From Methylobacter sp. (GTDB lineage: Bacteria; Pseudomonadota; Gammaproteobacteria; Methylococcales; Methylomonadaceae): a DNA stretch of 10,491 nt. Every line of letters begins with the position of its first letter. Within the stretch, counting starts at the first letter, position 1. The stretch lies in contig PMJA01000028.1 in assembly GCA_003158415.1 (NCBI GenBank), forward strand, positions 15,063 through 25,553, read 5' to 3'. This document shows, one piece after another, positions 1 through 6,119 of the stretch. Under the pieces are notes generated by a model that did no database searches, had not been told where the DNA came from, and worked only from the letters and a program-made list of their open reading frames with translations. The translations under genes were made by a program, and so were the position numbers.

Positions 1-2
1 CA

Positions 3-389
3 TTACTGAAGCGCCAAAAAAATTCTCCCGAAACGGGAGTTCAGCTACACCTGATGATAGGCCGCTTACTGTCCGATACCTGTGGTGATATTCCCAAAAT
101 CCTAGACGGAATACGTTCTATCCCGCCCGGAACTATGCCGGATAGTCGGATGCAAGAACTGGTCGCCATTGATACGGAAGCCTTACAACGGTTGCAGACT
201 CTATCGAAAAAGATCAGTTCCCTGGAGCGCAAACAAAAAACAGTCCAATCCGTGCTGGAATCTAAAGATGCAACCGGGACGAAAGAGGCGACGGGATCCA
301 AGAAAAATGAAACTCACCTACTGCGAGAAAAGTTGGAAGCGATCAGATCCATGGAAAAACACCTGGATGAAAGCGGCGACGTAAACTAG
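3..389 (+). CDS. C-terminal part of a coiled-coil protein of unknown function (5' end outside window)
   Basis: The reading frame is open from base 3, so the gene probably begins before the window; the first ATG is at 54, but no ribosome binding site precedes it. I do not recognise the family. The visible part is polar and charged. From roughly the middle onwards it is rich in Leu, Lys, Glu, Gln and Ser and would form a coiled coil, interrupted by a low-complexity Gly/Thr/Lys/Ser stretch. No membrane segment is visible in this part. It ends 5 bp before the histidine kinase start, so the two are almost certainly co-transcribed. By analogy with the QseG lipoprotein encoded beside the QseE/QseF kinase system, it could be an accessory protein of the kinase. 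That is inference from position and coiled-coil character only. A tight hairpin at 25-39 lies inside the frame. Confidence 0.55.
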   Translation, partial: LLKRQKNSPETGVQLHLMIGRLLSDTCGDIPKILDGIRSIPPGTMPDSRMQELVAIDTEALQRLQTLSKKISSLERKQKTVQSVLESKDATGTKEATGSKKNETHLLREKLEAIRSMEKHLDESGDVN

Positions 390-394
390 ATCGT

Positions 395-1984
395 ATGTTT
401 TGTTTTCGTTTCCGTTTGGCGGTTGCCATCGTTGTTTCGTTCAGTTTTGTCTTATTTTTAGGAATCGCACTGTATTGGGGTTCAAATCAAGTCGCCAAGC
501 ATTTTCAGCGCAGCCAATCGGCGTATGAAGCTTTCGATCATTATGAACGCTTATCCCATGAAGCCTATCGCCACTTCAAGCAGCGGTTGGATAGTCTGAT
601 AACGGATAGCCCGACCGCAAAAGATGGCGTGGAAGCCTCTAAACACCGGCTCGATGTAGCCATGCAAGATCTTAGAAACAGCGCGGTAAAAACACCGGTC
701 GCCGGGCGGCGTACCGAAGATGGGCAGGATAAACCCGCCGAACTGGAAAGGGTTGCCCATTTTACCGCTTTCCTGGAGGCCGGCGAATATCGGTTCGACG
801 AAATCGAGCGACTGCGTCAGCAAGGCAAACGTGAACTGGCGGTACAAGCGCTATTAAAATTCTCGGAAGAAGAAATTGATGCAAAATTCCAGCCGTTGAT
901 TGATGCCGCTATCAACGCTGAACGAGAAAAGGCTGCAAAAGCCAAGCAAGACATGGAAGGTTTGATTGCTCAGTCGCGTTCGATCGCTATCCTGGCGGCC
1001 ATCGCTGCGGCGCTGTTTAGCCTCGTGTCCGGGGTATTGCTGCTGCGCGGCGTTAGGAAACCTATCGAAGCATTAATGAAAGGCACTAACGAAATAGCCT
1101 CCGGTCATTTGGATTATCGCATTGCTCTCAATACCCGCGATGAATTCACCTATCTCGCCAGCCATTTCAATCAAATGGCGCAGGAACTGGAGCTACAGCA
1201 AAATAAACTGCGCGAGGGACGCGCCGTTCTGGAAAAAAGAGTGGCCGAACGGACTTTCGAGCTTAATCGCTTAAACGAAGAATTAAAACGCATGGACACG
1301 GCCCGACTGGAGTTTTTAGCCGACATCAGCCATGAGTTACGCACCCCGATTACCATCATCCGTGGCGAGGCGGAGGTGACTTTGCGAGGCAAGGATCGCG
1401 ATGCCGGGGAGTATAAAGACGCGTTACAACGTATCGTCGAACTCGCCATGCAATTGGGGAAATACGTCAACGATCTATTGTTTATAGCCCGTACCGAAAC
1501 CGCCAATCTTCAATTTGAATGGGATAACGTGAACCTATCCGAACTGGTGGTAGGCGCCGTCGAGGATTTTCAAGTGATGGCCGAGGAAAACTCAATTTCG
1601 GTTTCCTTGAATGCGTCAGTCGAACCCGTATGGGTGCGCGGCGACAAACAGCGGCTTCGACAATTACTGTTCATTCTCGGCGATAATGCCTGCCGATATT
1701 CGAACCCCGGAGGACACATCGCGGTCGCCTTACGGGTAGAAGAAAACGAGGCTATCGTCAGCCTTACCGATCAAGGCATAGGCATACCCGCCCAAGACTT
1801 GGAGCGTATTTTCGACCGCCACTTTCGCAGCCAGAATGCTCAAATTTCTCGCGATGATGGCACGGGACTAGGCTTACCAATGACCAAGTCGATCCTGAAG
1901 GCGCACGGCGGACACATCACGGTAACCAGCACTGAAAACTCAGGCTCTACGTTCACGGTTACGCTGCCGTTAATTTCGCCATAA
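395..1984 (+). CDS. Membrane sensor histidine kinase (HAMP-HisKA-HATPase)
   Basis: A 529-residue two-component sensor that autophosphorylates on His and passes the phosphate to the response regulator encoded next. Domains in order: transmembrane helix 1 at about 8-28; a mostly helical, charged periplasmic sensor region at about 29-194; transmembrane helix 2 at about 196-217; HAMP linker at about 218-270; a short coiled coil to 305; HisKA with the H-box DISHELRTP, giving His313 as phospho-acceptor; and HATPase_c. The ATPase part shows the N-box around Asn431 (GDNACRYS), the G1 box DQGIGIP at 459-465, the F-box at 473-477 and the G2 box GTGLGLP at 489-495. All catalytic elements look intact. 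The periplasmic domain resembles no sensor fold I know, so the signal is unknown. The start has no clear Shine-Dalgarno and probably depends on translation of the gene 5 bp upstream. Confidence 0.93.
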   Translation: MFCFRFRLAVAIVVSFSFVLFLGIALYWGSNQVAKHFQRSQSAYEAFDHYERLSHEAYRHFKQRLDSLITDSPTAKDGVEASKHRLDVAMQDLRNSAVKTPVAGRRTEDGQDKPAELERVAHFTAFLEAGEYRFDEIERLRQQGKRELAVQALLKFSEEEIDAKFQPLIDAAINAEREKAAKAKQDMEGLIAQSRSIAILAAIAAALFSLVSGVLLLRGVRKPIEALMKGTNEIASGHLDYRIALNTRDEFTYLASHFNQMAQELELQQNKLREGRAVLEKRVAERTFELNRLNEELKRMDTARLEFLADISHELRTPITIIRGEAEVTLRGKDRDAGEYKDALQRIVELAMQLGKYVNDLLFIARTETANLQFEWDNVNLSELVVGAVEDFQVMAEENSISVSLNASVEPVWVRGDKQRLRQLLFILGDNACRYSNPGGHIAVALRVEENEAIVSLTDQGIGIPAQDLERIFDRHFRSQNAQISRDDGTGLGLPMTKSILKAHGGHITVTSTENSGSTFTVTLPLISP

Positions 1985-1986
1985 CC

Positions 1987-1991
1987 GGAGG
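1987..1991 (+). promoter_or_regulatory. Strong Shine-Dalgarno (GGAGG) serving a mini-ORF
   Basis: GGAGG lies 2 bp after the kinase stop codon. It has ideal spacing (9 nt) to the ATG at 2001, not to the response regulator start at 2030 or 2045. It is the only good ribosome binding site in the kinase-regulator junction. Confidence 0.6.
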
Positions 1992-2000
1992 ATTAAGTAA

Positions 2001-2033
2001 ATGAGCCATAACTTACACACACTATTTCAATGA
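2001..2033 (+). CDS. 10-codon putative leader peptide, coupled to the response regulator
   Basis: ATG at 2001 opens a 10-residue frame (MSHNLHTLFQ) ending in TGA at 2031-2033. The stop overlaps the response regulator's ATG at 2030 in an ATGA arrangement. It sits behind GGAGG at 1987-1991, while neither candidate regulator start has its own Shine-Dalgarno. This is the usual geometry for translational coupling: ribosomes load at the mini-ORF and re-initiate at the regulator. The alternative is that 2001 was once the regulator's own start and a single-base indel has put it out of frame, since 2001 and 2030 differ by 29 bases. The peptide itself has no recognisable function, and its length alone gives little statistical support. 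Confidence 0.35.
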   Translation: MSHNLHTLFQ

Positions 2034-2725
2034 ATATCGCCTATATGCGCGTTTTGCTAGTAGAAGACGATCAGCGGATTGTCGATTTTGTTCAGCGAGG
2101 ACTGAAAGCCGAGGGCTATGTCGTAGAAGTTGCCCGAAACGGATTGGAAGCCATAGCGCTGGGTACCGGCGGTCAGTTTCAGGCTATCATTCTGGATCTG
2201 GGCTTACCCGACCTCAATGGCCGACAGGTTTGCGAGCGCTTACGCAACGCTGGCGTCGGCACTCCTATTCTCATGTTGACGGCCAGGGATGCCGTGCAGG
2301 ACAAGGTGACCGGCTTACGCTCGGGCGCCGATGACTATATGACAAAGCCTTTCGCTTTCGAGGAACTGCTGGCCCGGATCGAGGCGCTGATGCGCCGTCG
2401 TGGCGGCGAAATTAAACCGGAAATCAAAGAATTTCGGATAGCTGACCTCATATTGAATGTGGAAATCCATGAAGTAAAACGAGGAGCAACCCTAATCGAC
2501 CTGACGCCGAAGGAATTCGCCTTACTGGAATGCTTTATGCGGATGCCCGGCAAGGTATTGAGCCGAACCCGGATACTGGAGCAAGTATGGGGCTACAGCG
2601 CCGATCCATTGACCAATGTGGTGGATGTCTATATTCGCCAGTTGAGACGAAAAATCGATGACGATTACGATCTAAAGCTGCTCAAGACTGTGCGAGGATT
2701 CGGCTACAAACTGGATGCCACCTAA
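2030..2725 (+). CDS. OmpR/PhoB-family response regulator
   Basis: A 231-residue DNA-binding response regulator, the expected partner of the kinase just upstream. The receiver domain covers about 7-120, with the acidic pair E12/D13/D14, the phospho-acceptor Asp56 in IILDLGLPD, the switch Thr84 and the conserved Lys106 in TKPF. A winged-helix DNA-binding domain follows at about 135-229; it contains LTPKEFALLE, the recognition-helix region NVVDVYIRQLRRKID and the C-terminal hairpin KTVRGFGYKL. Family members usually start at the equivalent of Met6 (MRVLLVEDD, base 2045). I keep 2030 because its ATG overlaps the mini-ORF stop. Target promoters are unknown. The gene ends 10 bp from the convergent DUF3047 gene, with no obvious terminator between them. 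Confidence 0.93.
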   Translation: MNIAYMRVLLVEDDQRIVDFVQRGLKAEGYVVEVARNGLEAIALGTGGQFQAIILDLGLPDLNGRQVCERLRNAGVGTPILMLTARDAVQDKVTGLRSGADDYMTKPFAFEELLARIEALMRRRGGEIKPEIKEFRIADLILNVEIHEVKRGATLIDLTPKEFALLECFMRMPGKVLSRTRILEQVWGYSADPLTNVVDVYIRQLRRKIDDDYDLKLLKTVRGFGYKLDAT

Positions 2726-2735
2726 GTGGGTACAG

Positions 2736-3380
2736 TTAATCCTTGGAAAACCAAATATCGCCGTAAAAGGCAGTAACCTGTCCGCCACTATTATCTGTAT
2801 CGGTCATCAGCGCCACGGCATCGATAGTGCGCAAATCTTCGCCAAACAGCTTTTTCAAATCGACCTCAACATTGCGCTTTTCGTTATACCAGATATTCAG
2901 CGTTGCTTCTGGGCCACGTAAAGCCAGCATCATCGCATGATCGCCGACAAAAGCATTAGGCCAGACAGTATCTTTTACCGTATTGCTGGCCCAGACATAA
3001 TTAATCGCCTTGGTCTGCCAAAACGCCAAACCACCTTTGACCACCACATAAATGCGGGCGGCGTAATCGTCACCGGACTTGCTTTGTTCATTCAACCCAT
3101 TCAAACGGTTGGCAACTCGCCACGACCAATTCAGTACCGGTGTTTTTTCAAGATCAATGTGCTGCTCCTTGAATAGACCCGAACCGGCCGCATGGCTGTC
3201 GGCTTTTAACACTACGACACCATCCAGGGTTTGCAACTGATATCCGGTTTCGCCTTTAAAACTGTTATGCTCCCAACCGTCGAGGCGGTTGCGGCTGAAC
3301 TCGCCCAACAGCAGCTTGGGTTCAGCAAACACATTCTGTAATGAAAAAATCGTAAATAACGCGAAAAACAAGCTTCTCAT
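2736..3380 (-). CDS. Secreted DUF3047-family protein
   Basis: About 214 residues from the ATG at 3380, which gives a short classical signal peptide: MRS, then a hydrophobic LFFALFTIF core, with likely cleavage after NVFA. An in-frame upstream ATG at 3425 would add 15 residues before the signal and has only a weak ribosome site, so I prefer 3380. The mature part matches the DUF3047 pattern: a Trp-rich beta protein with LNWSWRV, a DDYAARIYVV segment, a conserved WASN and a C-terminal VTAFYGDIWF. Such proteins are exported and widespread in Proteobacteria, and no biochemical role is established. It converges on the two-component operon, so it may or may not be part of that response. The 100-odd bases between it and chrA hold no clear terminator or promoter. 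Confidence 0.82.
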   Translation of the reverse strand: MRSLFFALFTIFSLQNVFAEPKLLLGEFSRNRLDGWEHNSFKGETGYQLQTLDGVVVLKADSHAAGSGLFKEQHIDLEKTPVLNWSWRVANRLNGLNEQSKSGDDYAARIYVVVKGGLAFWQTKAINYVWASNTVKDTVWPNAFVGDHAMMLALRGPEATLNIWYNEKRNVEVDLKKLFGEDLRTIDAVALMTDTDNSGGQVTAFYGDIWFSKD

Positions 3381-3526
3381 ACAGATTTTCAGGTTACTAA
3401 TTTGGCCTGCAAGAATTTTAACCATAGTACAAATACCTAATCGGAGTTAGAGCTTGAATTATTCTCTTTCAGTGTTATTGTCGCTAATGGCAATCACGTT
3501 GTTAGCAATTCCAGAGGCAGATTGGT

Positions 3527-4771
3527 TCAAACCATTGCCAGCAGAGCACCACCACCGGCAGAAACGATTACGATAAGCCACGGCGGAACCTTCCAGACCG
3601 TCAAAAAAACAAACCCAGCCAAGGCAAGGCCAAAATCGCTGGCCCGAATAATTGTGCTTGTCCAAAGGGGCGTATAAAGTGCCGCACCAAGCAGGCCTAC
3701 AACGGCGGCATTCACCCCGCGCATGACTGCCTGTGCGGTTTCCAGCCGCCTGAAATTATCCCAAAACGGTAACATGCCAACAAGAAGCAGAAGACCCGGT
3801 AGAAATAGGACGACAAGACAGATCATTGCACCAACCAAGCCGTTTGGCGGCGCCTTCATCACGACACCAAGATAAGCCGCGAAGGTAAACAGGGGGCCAG
3901 GAACTGCCTGTGCCGCGCCGTATCCAGTAAGAAATGTATTGTTATCTACCCATCCAGTTTGAACGACTTCTACCTGCAACAGTGGCAAAACGACATGTCC
4001 GCCACCAAACACCAAAGCCCCTGAGCGATAGAAAGCACTTATGACATCAAGTACATGGTTATGAAAAAATGCGGCAAAAACGGGTAATCCAGCGAGTAAT
4101 ATAAAAAACACACTACAAGCAAGAATGCCTGTTCGCTGCGACAGCGGAAATGAAAGACGACCCACAATTACGGAGTGTTCAGACCGGCAAAAAACCAGAC
4201 CTGCAAACACACCTAAAACAATCGCCGCAATTTGTCCTATTGACCCCGATACCGCAATCACGATAAGCAGAGCACCCAAAGCAATGGTTGCCCTTTGCCG
4301 GTCAGGGCATAGGTTTTTTGCCATGCCCCATACGGCCTGCGCGACCACGGCAACGGCCACAATCTTGAGGCCGTGAAGAATGCCAGTGCCAATTGTCCCT
4401 TCAATGGACCCAGAAAAATATGCAAAGACGATAAGCACCAAGACTGACGGCAACGTAAAGCCAAGCCAAGCCGCACATCCACCCAATAAACCGCCGCGTA
4501 AAATGCCCAAGGCAAAACCGACCTGACTACTGGCTGGGCCGGGCAGAAACTGGCAAAGAGCGACAAGATCGGCAAATGACTGCTCATCCAGCCACTTGCG
4601 GCGAACGACAAATTCATTTTGAAAATAGCCAAGATGAGCAATCGGCCCGCCAAAAGATGTCAGACCGAGTTTCAGAAAAACTCGGAAAATATCGAAAAAA
4701 GCAGCGAACAGCGAGTGTTCTGATGAAACGGAACGTTCTGTAGTCAAGGCAAAAACTCTCCTGCTGGGCAT
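3527..4771 (-). CDS. chrA: Chromate transporter ChrA (two-domain, long form)
   Basis: A 414-residue polytopic inner-membrane protein of the CHR superfamily, which exports chromate, driven by the proton motive force in characterised members. Both homologous halves are present. The N-terminal half has FGGP at 40-43 followed by LGYFQNEFV, and LCQFLPGPASSQ at 72-83. The C-terminal half has VFGGGHVVLPLLQ at 254-266 and AQAVPGPLF at 287-295. Length is normal for the long form and hydrophobic helices fill most of the chain. The start at 4771 is the only plausible Met before the first domain, with a weak AGAAG-like ribosome site. It is divergent from arsR across 97 bp, so its promoter region overlaps that of the ars operon and ArsR might influence it. 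No chrB regulator is visible. Substrate is inferred from family; some homologues are untested. Confidence 0.93.
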   Translation of the reverse strand: MPSRRVFALTTERSVSSEHSLFAAFFDIFRVFLKLGLTSFGGPIAHLGYFQNEFVVRRKWLDEQSFADLVALCQFLPGPASSQVGFALGILRGGLLGGCAAWLGFTLPSVLVLIVFAYFSGSIEGTIGTGILHGLKIVAVAVVAQAVWGMAKNLCPDRQRATIALGALLIVIAVSGSIGQIAAIVLGVFAGLVFCRSEHSVIVGRLSFPLSQRTGILACSVFFILLAGLPVFAAFFHNHVLDVISAFYRSGALVFGGGHVVLPLLQVEVVQTGWVDNNTFLTGYGAAQAVPGPLFTFAAYLGVVMKAPPNGLVGAMICLVVLFLPGLLLLVGMLPFWDNFRRLETAQAVMRGVNAAVVGLLGAALYTPLWTSTIIRASDFGLALAGFVFLTVWKVPPWLIVIVSAGGGALLAMV

Positions 4772-4833
4772 ACGAATGAGCTTCTATGTTATGTCAAAAC
4801 GCAGAAAAAAACCCAGATTAATCGTATTTTCTA

Positions 4834-4862
4834 TTTCTATATTTCAATAGTTGTTGTATAGT
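4834..4862 (+). promoter_or_regulatory. Candidate arsR promoter
   Basis: TATAGT at 4857-4862 is a good -10 match. A poor -35 (TTTCTA, 4834-4839) lies 17 bp upstream. Transcription would begin at or within a base or two of the arsR ATG at 4869, giving a leaderless or nearly leaderless mRNA. This agrees with the absence of a Shine-Dalgarno. Confidence 0.35.
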
Positions 4863-4865
4863 TGA
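4844..4865. promoter_or_regulatory. Candidate ArsR operator in the chrA-arsR divergent region
   Basis: TCAA at 4844-4847 and TTGA at 4862-4865 form a short interrupted inverted repeat around the -10. The same segment contains a direct repeat ATAGTTG at 4847-4853 and 4858-4864, one helical turn (11 bp) apart. Position over the -10 is where an autorepressing ArsR would bind. The motif match is weak and rests mainly on location. Confidence 0.25.
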
Positions 4866-4868
4866 TCT

Positions 4869-5246
4869 ATGGAAAAGAAACTTGCAACAACGATATTTGA
4901 ATCACTGGCATCCGGTGTCCGGCTGGATGTTTACCGGCTGCTGGTTAAAACTGCCCCCAACGGCCTCGTCGCCGGGCAAATTGCGGAGCTGCTGGCTCTA
5001 CCATCCACCAATCTGTCCTTTCATCTCAAAGCACTGACCCATGCCGACTTGGTAAGCGTTGAACAGGAAGGCCGCTATCAGCGTTATCGCGCTAATCTGG
5101 CCATCATGCAGGAACTAATTGTTTATCTAACCGCTGAATGTTGTGCGGGCCATCCTGAGCATTGCTTTGAGAGCGATTCAACATCGGCCTGTTGTGACAC
5201 TGAAGTGAATCCTTCACCCTCTGATCAAATGGACTCCTATTTATGA
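4869..5246 (+). CDS. arsR: ArsR-family arsenite-responsive repressor
   Basis: A 125-residue winged-helix repressor that should release the ars promoter on binding As(III). The core runs from about 8 to 90 with the family pattern SGVRLDVYRLLV, a recognition helix around STNLSFHLKALTHADLV (46-62) and the wing VEQEGRYQRYR. The metal site is not the helix-3 ELCVCDL type of plasmid ArsR. Cysteines cluster after the last helix, at Cys91, Cys92 and Cys99, resembling the C-terminal As(III) site known from Acidithiobacillus ferrooxidans ArsR. A second pair, Cys108-Cys109, follows in a tail that continues to 125. No Shine-Dalgarno precedes the ATG, but the start matches family N-termini. Its stop overlaps the arsC start by 4 bp. 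Confidence 0.93.
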   Translation: MEKKLATTIFESLASGVRLDVYRLLVKTAPNGLVAGQIAELLALPSTNLSFHLKALTHADLVSVEQEGRYQRYRANLAIMQELIVYLTAECCAGHPEHCFESDSTSACCDTEVNPSPSDQMDSYL

Positions 5247-5722
5247 ATGTACTTTTTCTTTGTACGGGTAATTCCTGCCGTTCCATCCTCGGCGAAGCCA
5301 CTTTCAATCACCTTGCCCCAGCTGGTTGGCGGGCGATGAGTGCGGGCAGCAAACCGACAGGCCAGGTGCATCCACGTTCGCTGGCGTTGCTCGCGCGTGA
5401 AGGCATCTCGACGGAAGGCTATTACAGCAAATCCTGGAACGACCTGCCAGTCACACCCGATATTGTGCTGAGCGTCTGCGGCAACGCCGCCAACGAAATT
5501 TGCCCGGCTTATCTCGGCCCTGTGCTGCGCAGTCATTGGGGTGTCGAAGACCCGGCCCACGTCACCGGCACCGATGCCGAAATCGACGCCGCCTTCATGA
5601 CCACCTATCGCATCCTCCGTCATCGCATTGAACAATTTCTGGCGCTACCGCTCAACGAATTGCAGAACGATCACAAACGCTTGAAAGCGGAACTGGATCG
5701 TATCAGCACGTTGTTACCCTAA
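5243..5722 (+). CDS. arsC: Arsenate reductase, low-molecular-weight phosphatase type
   Basis: A 159-residue cytosolic enzyme that reduces arsenate to arsenite. It has the LMW protein-tyrosine-phosphatase fold, not the glutaredoxin-linked ArsC fold. The P-loop CTGNSCRS is at 7-14 with nucleophile Cys7 and Arg13. The general-acid loop DPA starts at Asp103. The redox relay cysteines are Cys79 and Cys87, matching the Cys triad of thioredoxin-coupled enzymes such as Staphylococcus aureus ArsC, although its reductant could differ. The C-terminal helix of about 20 residues beyond the fold is slightly longer than in the shortest homologues. The gene overlaps arsR by ATGA (5243-5246), implying translational coupling, and is followed by arsD after 19 bp. 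Confidence 0.95.
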   Translation: MNVLFLCTGNSCRSILGEATFNHLAPAGWRAMSAGSKPTGQVHPRSLALLAREGISTEGYYSKSWNDLPVTPDIVLSVCGNAANEICPAYLGPVLRSHWGVEDPAHVTGTDAEIDAAFMTTYRILRHRIEQFLALPLNELQNDHKRLKAELDRISTLLP

Positions 5723-5741
5723 ACTTTAAAGGAGAACCCTC

Positions 5742-6098
5742 ATGTCCCCCATTCAAGTATTTGACCCCGCCTTGTGTTGCAGCACCGGCGTCTGCGGCGT
5801 GGACGTCGATCAACAATTGGTCGGCTTTTCTGCCGATGTCGATTGGGCCAAGCAAAACGGCGCGAAGATCGAGCGCTTCAACCTGGCCCAGGAACCACTG
5901 GCTTTTGCCGAAACCCCGGTCGTGAAGGGGTTTCTGGAGCGCTCCGGTGCGGAAGCGCTGCCGTTGATTCTGGTTGATGGTGAAGTGGCATTGGCAGGAC
6001 GTTATCCGAATCGGGCTGAATTGGCACGTTGGGCCGGGATTGTCCAAGCGGAAGAAAAGCCGGAATCTAGTTGCTGTAGCGGCAGTAAATGTTGCTAA
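5742..6098 (+). CDS. arsD: Arsenite metallochaperone ArsD
   Basis: A 118-residue cytosolic chaperone that accepts As(III) or Sb(III) and delivers it to the ArsA ATPase, raising its affinity for metalloid. The essential site Cys12-Cys13-Cys18 is present in DPALCCSTGVCG. The two further vicinal pairs common in ArsD are also there: Cys111-Cys112 and Cys117-Cys118 in CCSGSKCC at the very end. The thioredoxin-like core includes LPLILVDGEV at 73-82. Length matches the E. coli plasmid protein (120). A good Shine-Dalgarno (AGGAG, 5730-5734) precedes the ATG by 7 nt, the strongest ribosome site within the ars operon. The neighbour is arsA, 21 bp downstream, as is usual for this obligatory partner. Confidence 0.95.
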   Translation: MSPIQVFDPALCCSTGVCGVDVDQQLVGFSADVDWAKQNGAKIERFNLAQEPLAFAETPVVKGFLERSGAEALPLILVDGEVALAGRYPNRAELARWAGIVQAEEKPESSCCSGSKCC

Positions 6099-6119
6099 AC
6101 ACATTTTGGAAAAATCGCC

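Noticed and set aside
16..39. Terminator-like hairpin with T-run on the minus strand (CTCCCG-TTT-CGGGAG then seven T)
   Set aside because: No minus-strand gene lies immediately to its right to be terminated, and the segment falls inside an open plus-strand frame. It is only a 6-bp stem.
2715..3176. Plus-strand frames opposite the DUF3047 gene
   Set aside because: Antisense shadows with no start signals; the minus-strand product has a signal peptide and a recognisable family pattern.
3483..3506. GCTAA...TTAGC repeat between the DUF3047 gene and chrA
   Set aside because: Only 5 bp, with a long spacer and no T-run; not a credible terminator or operator.
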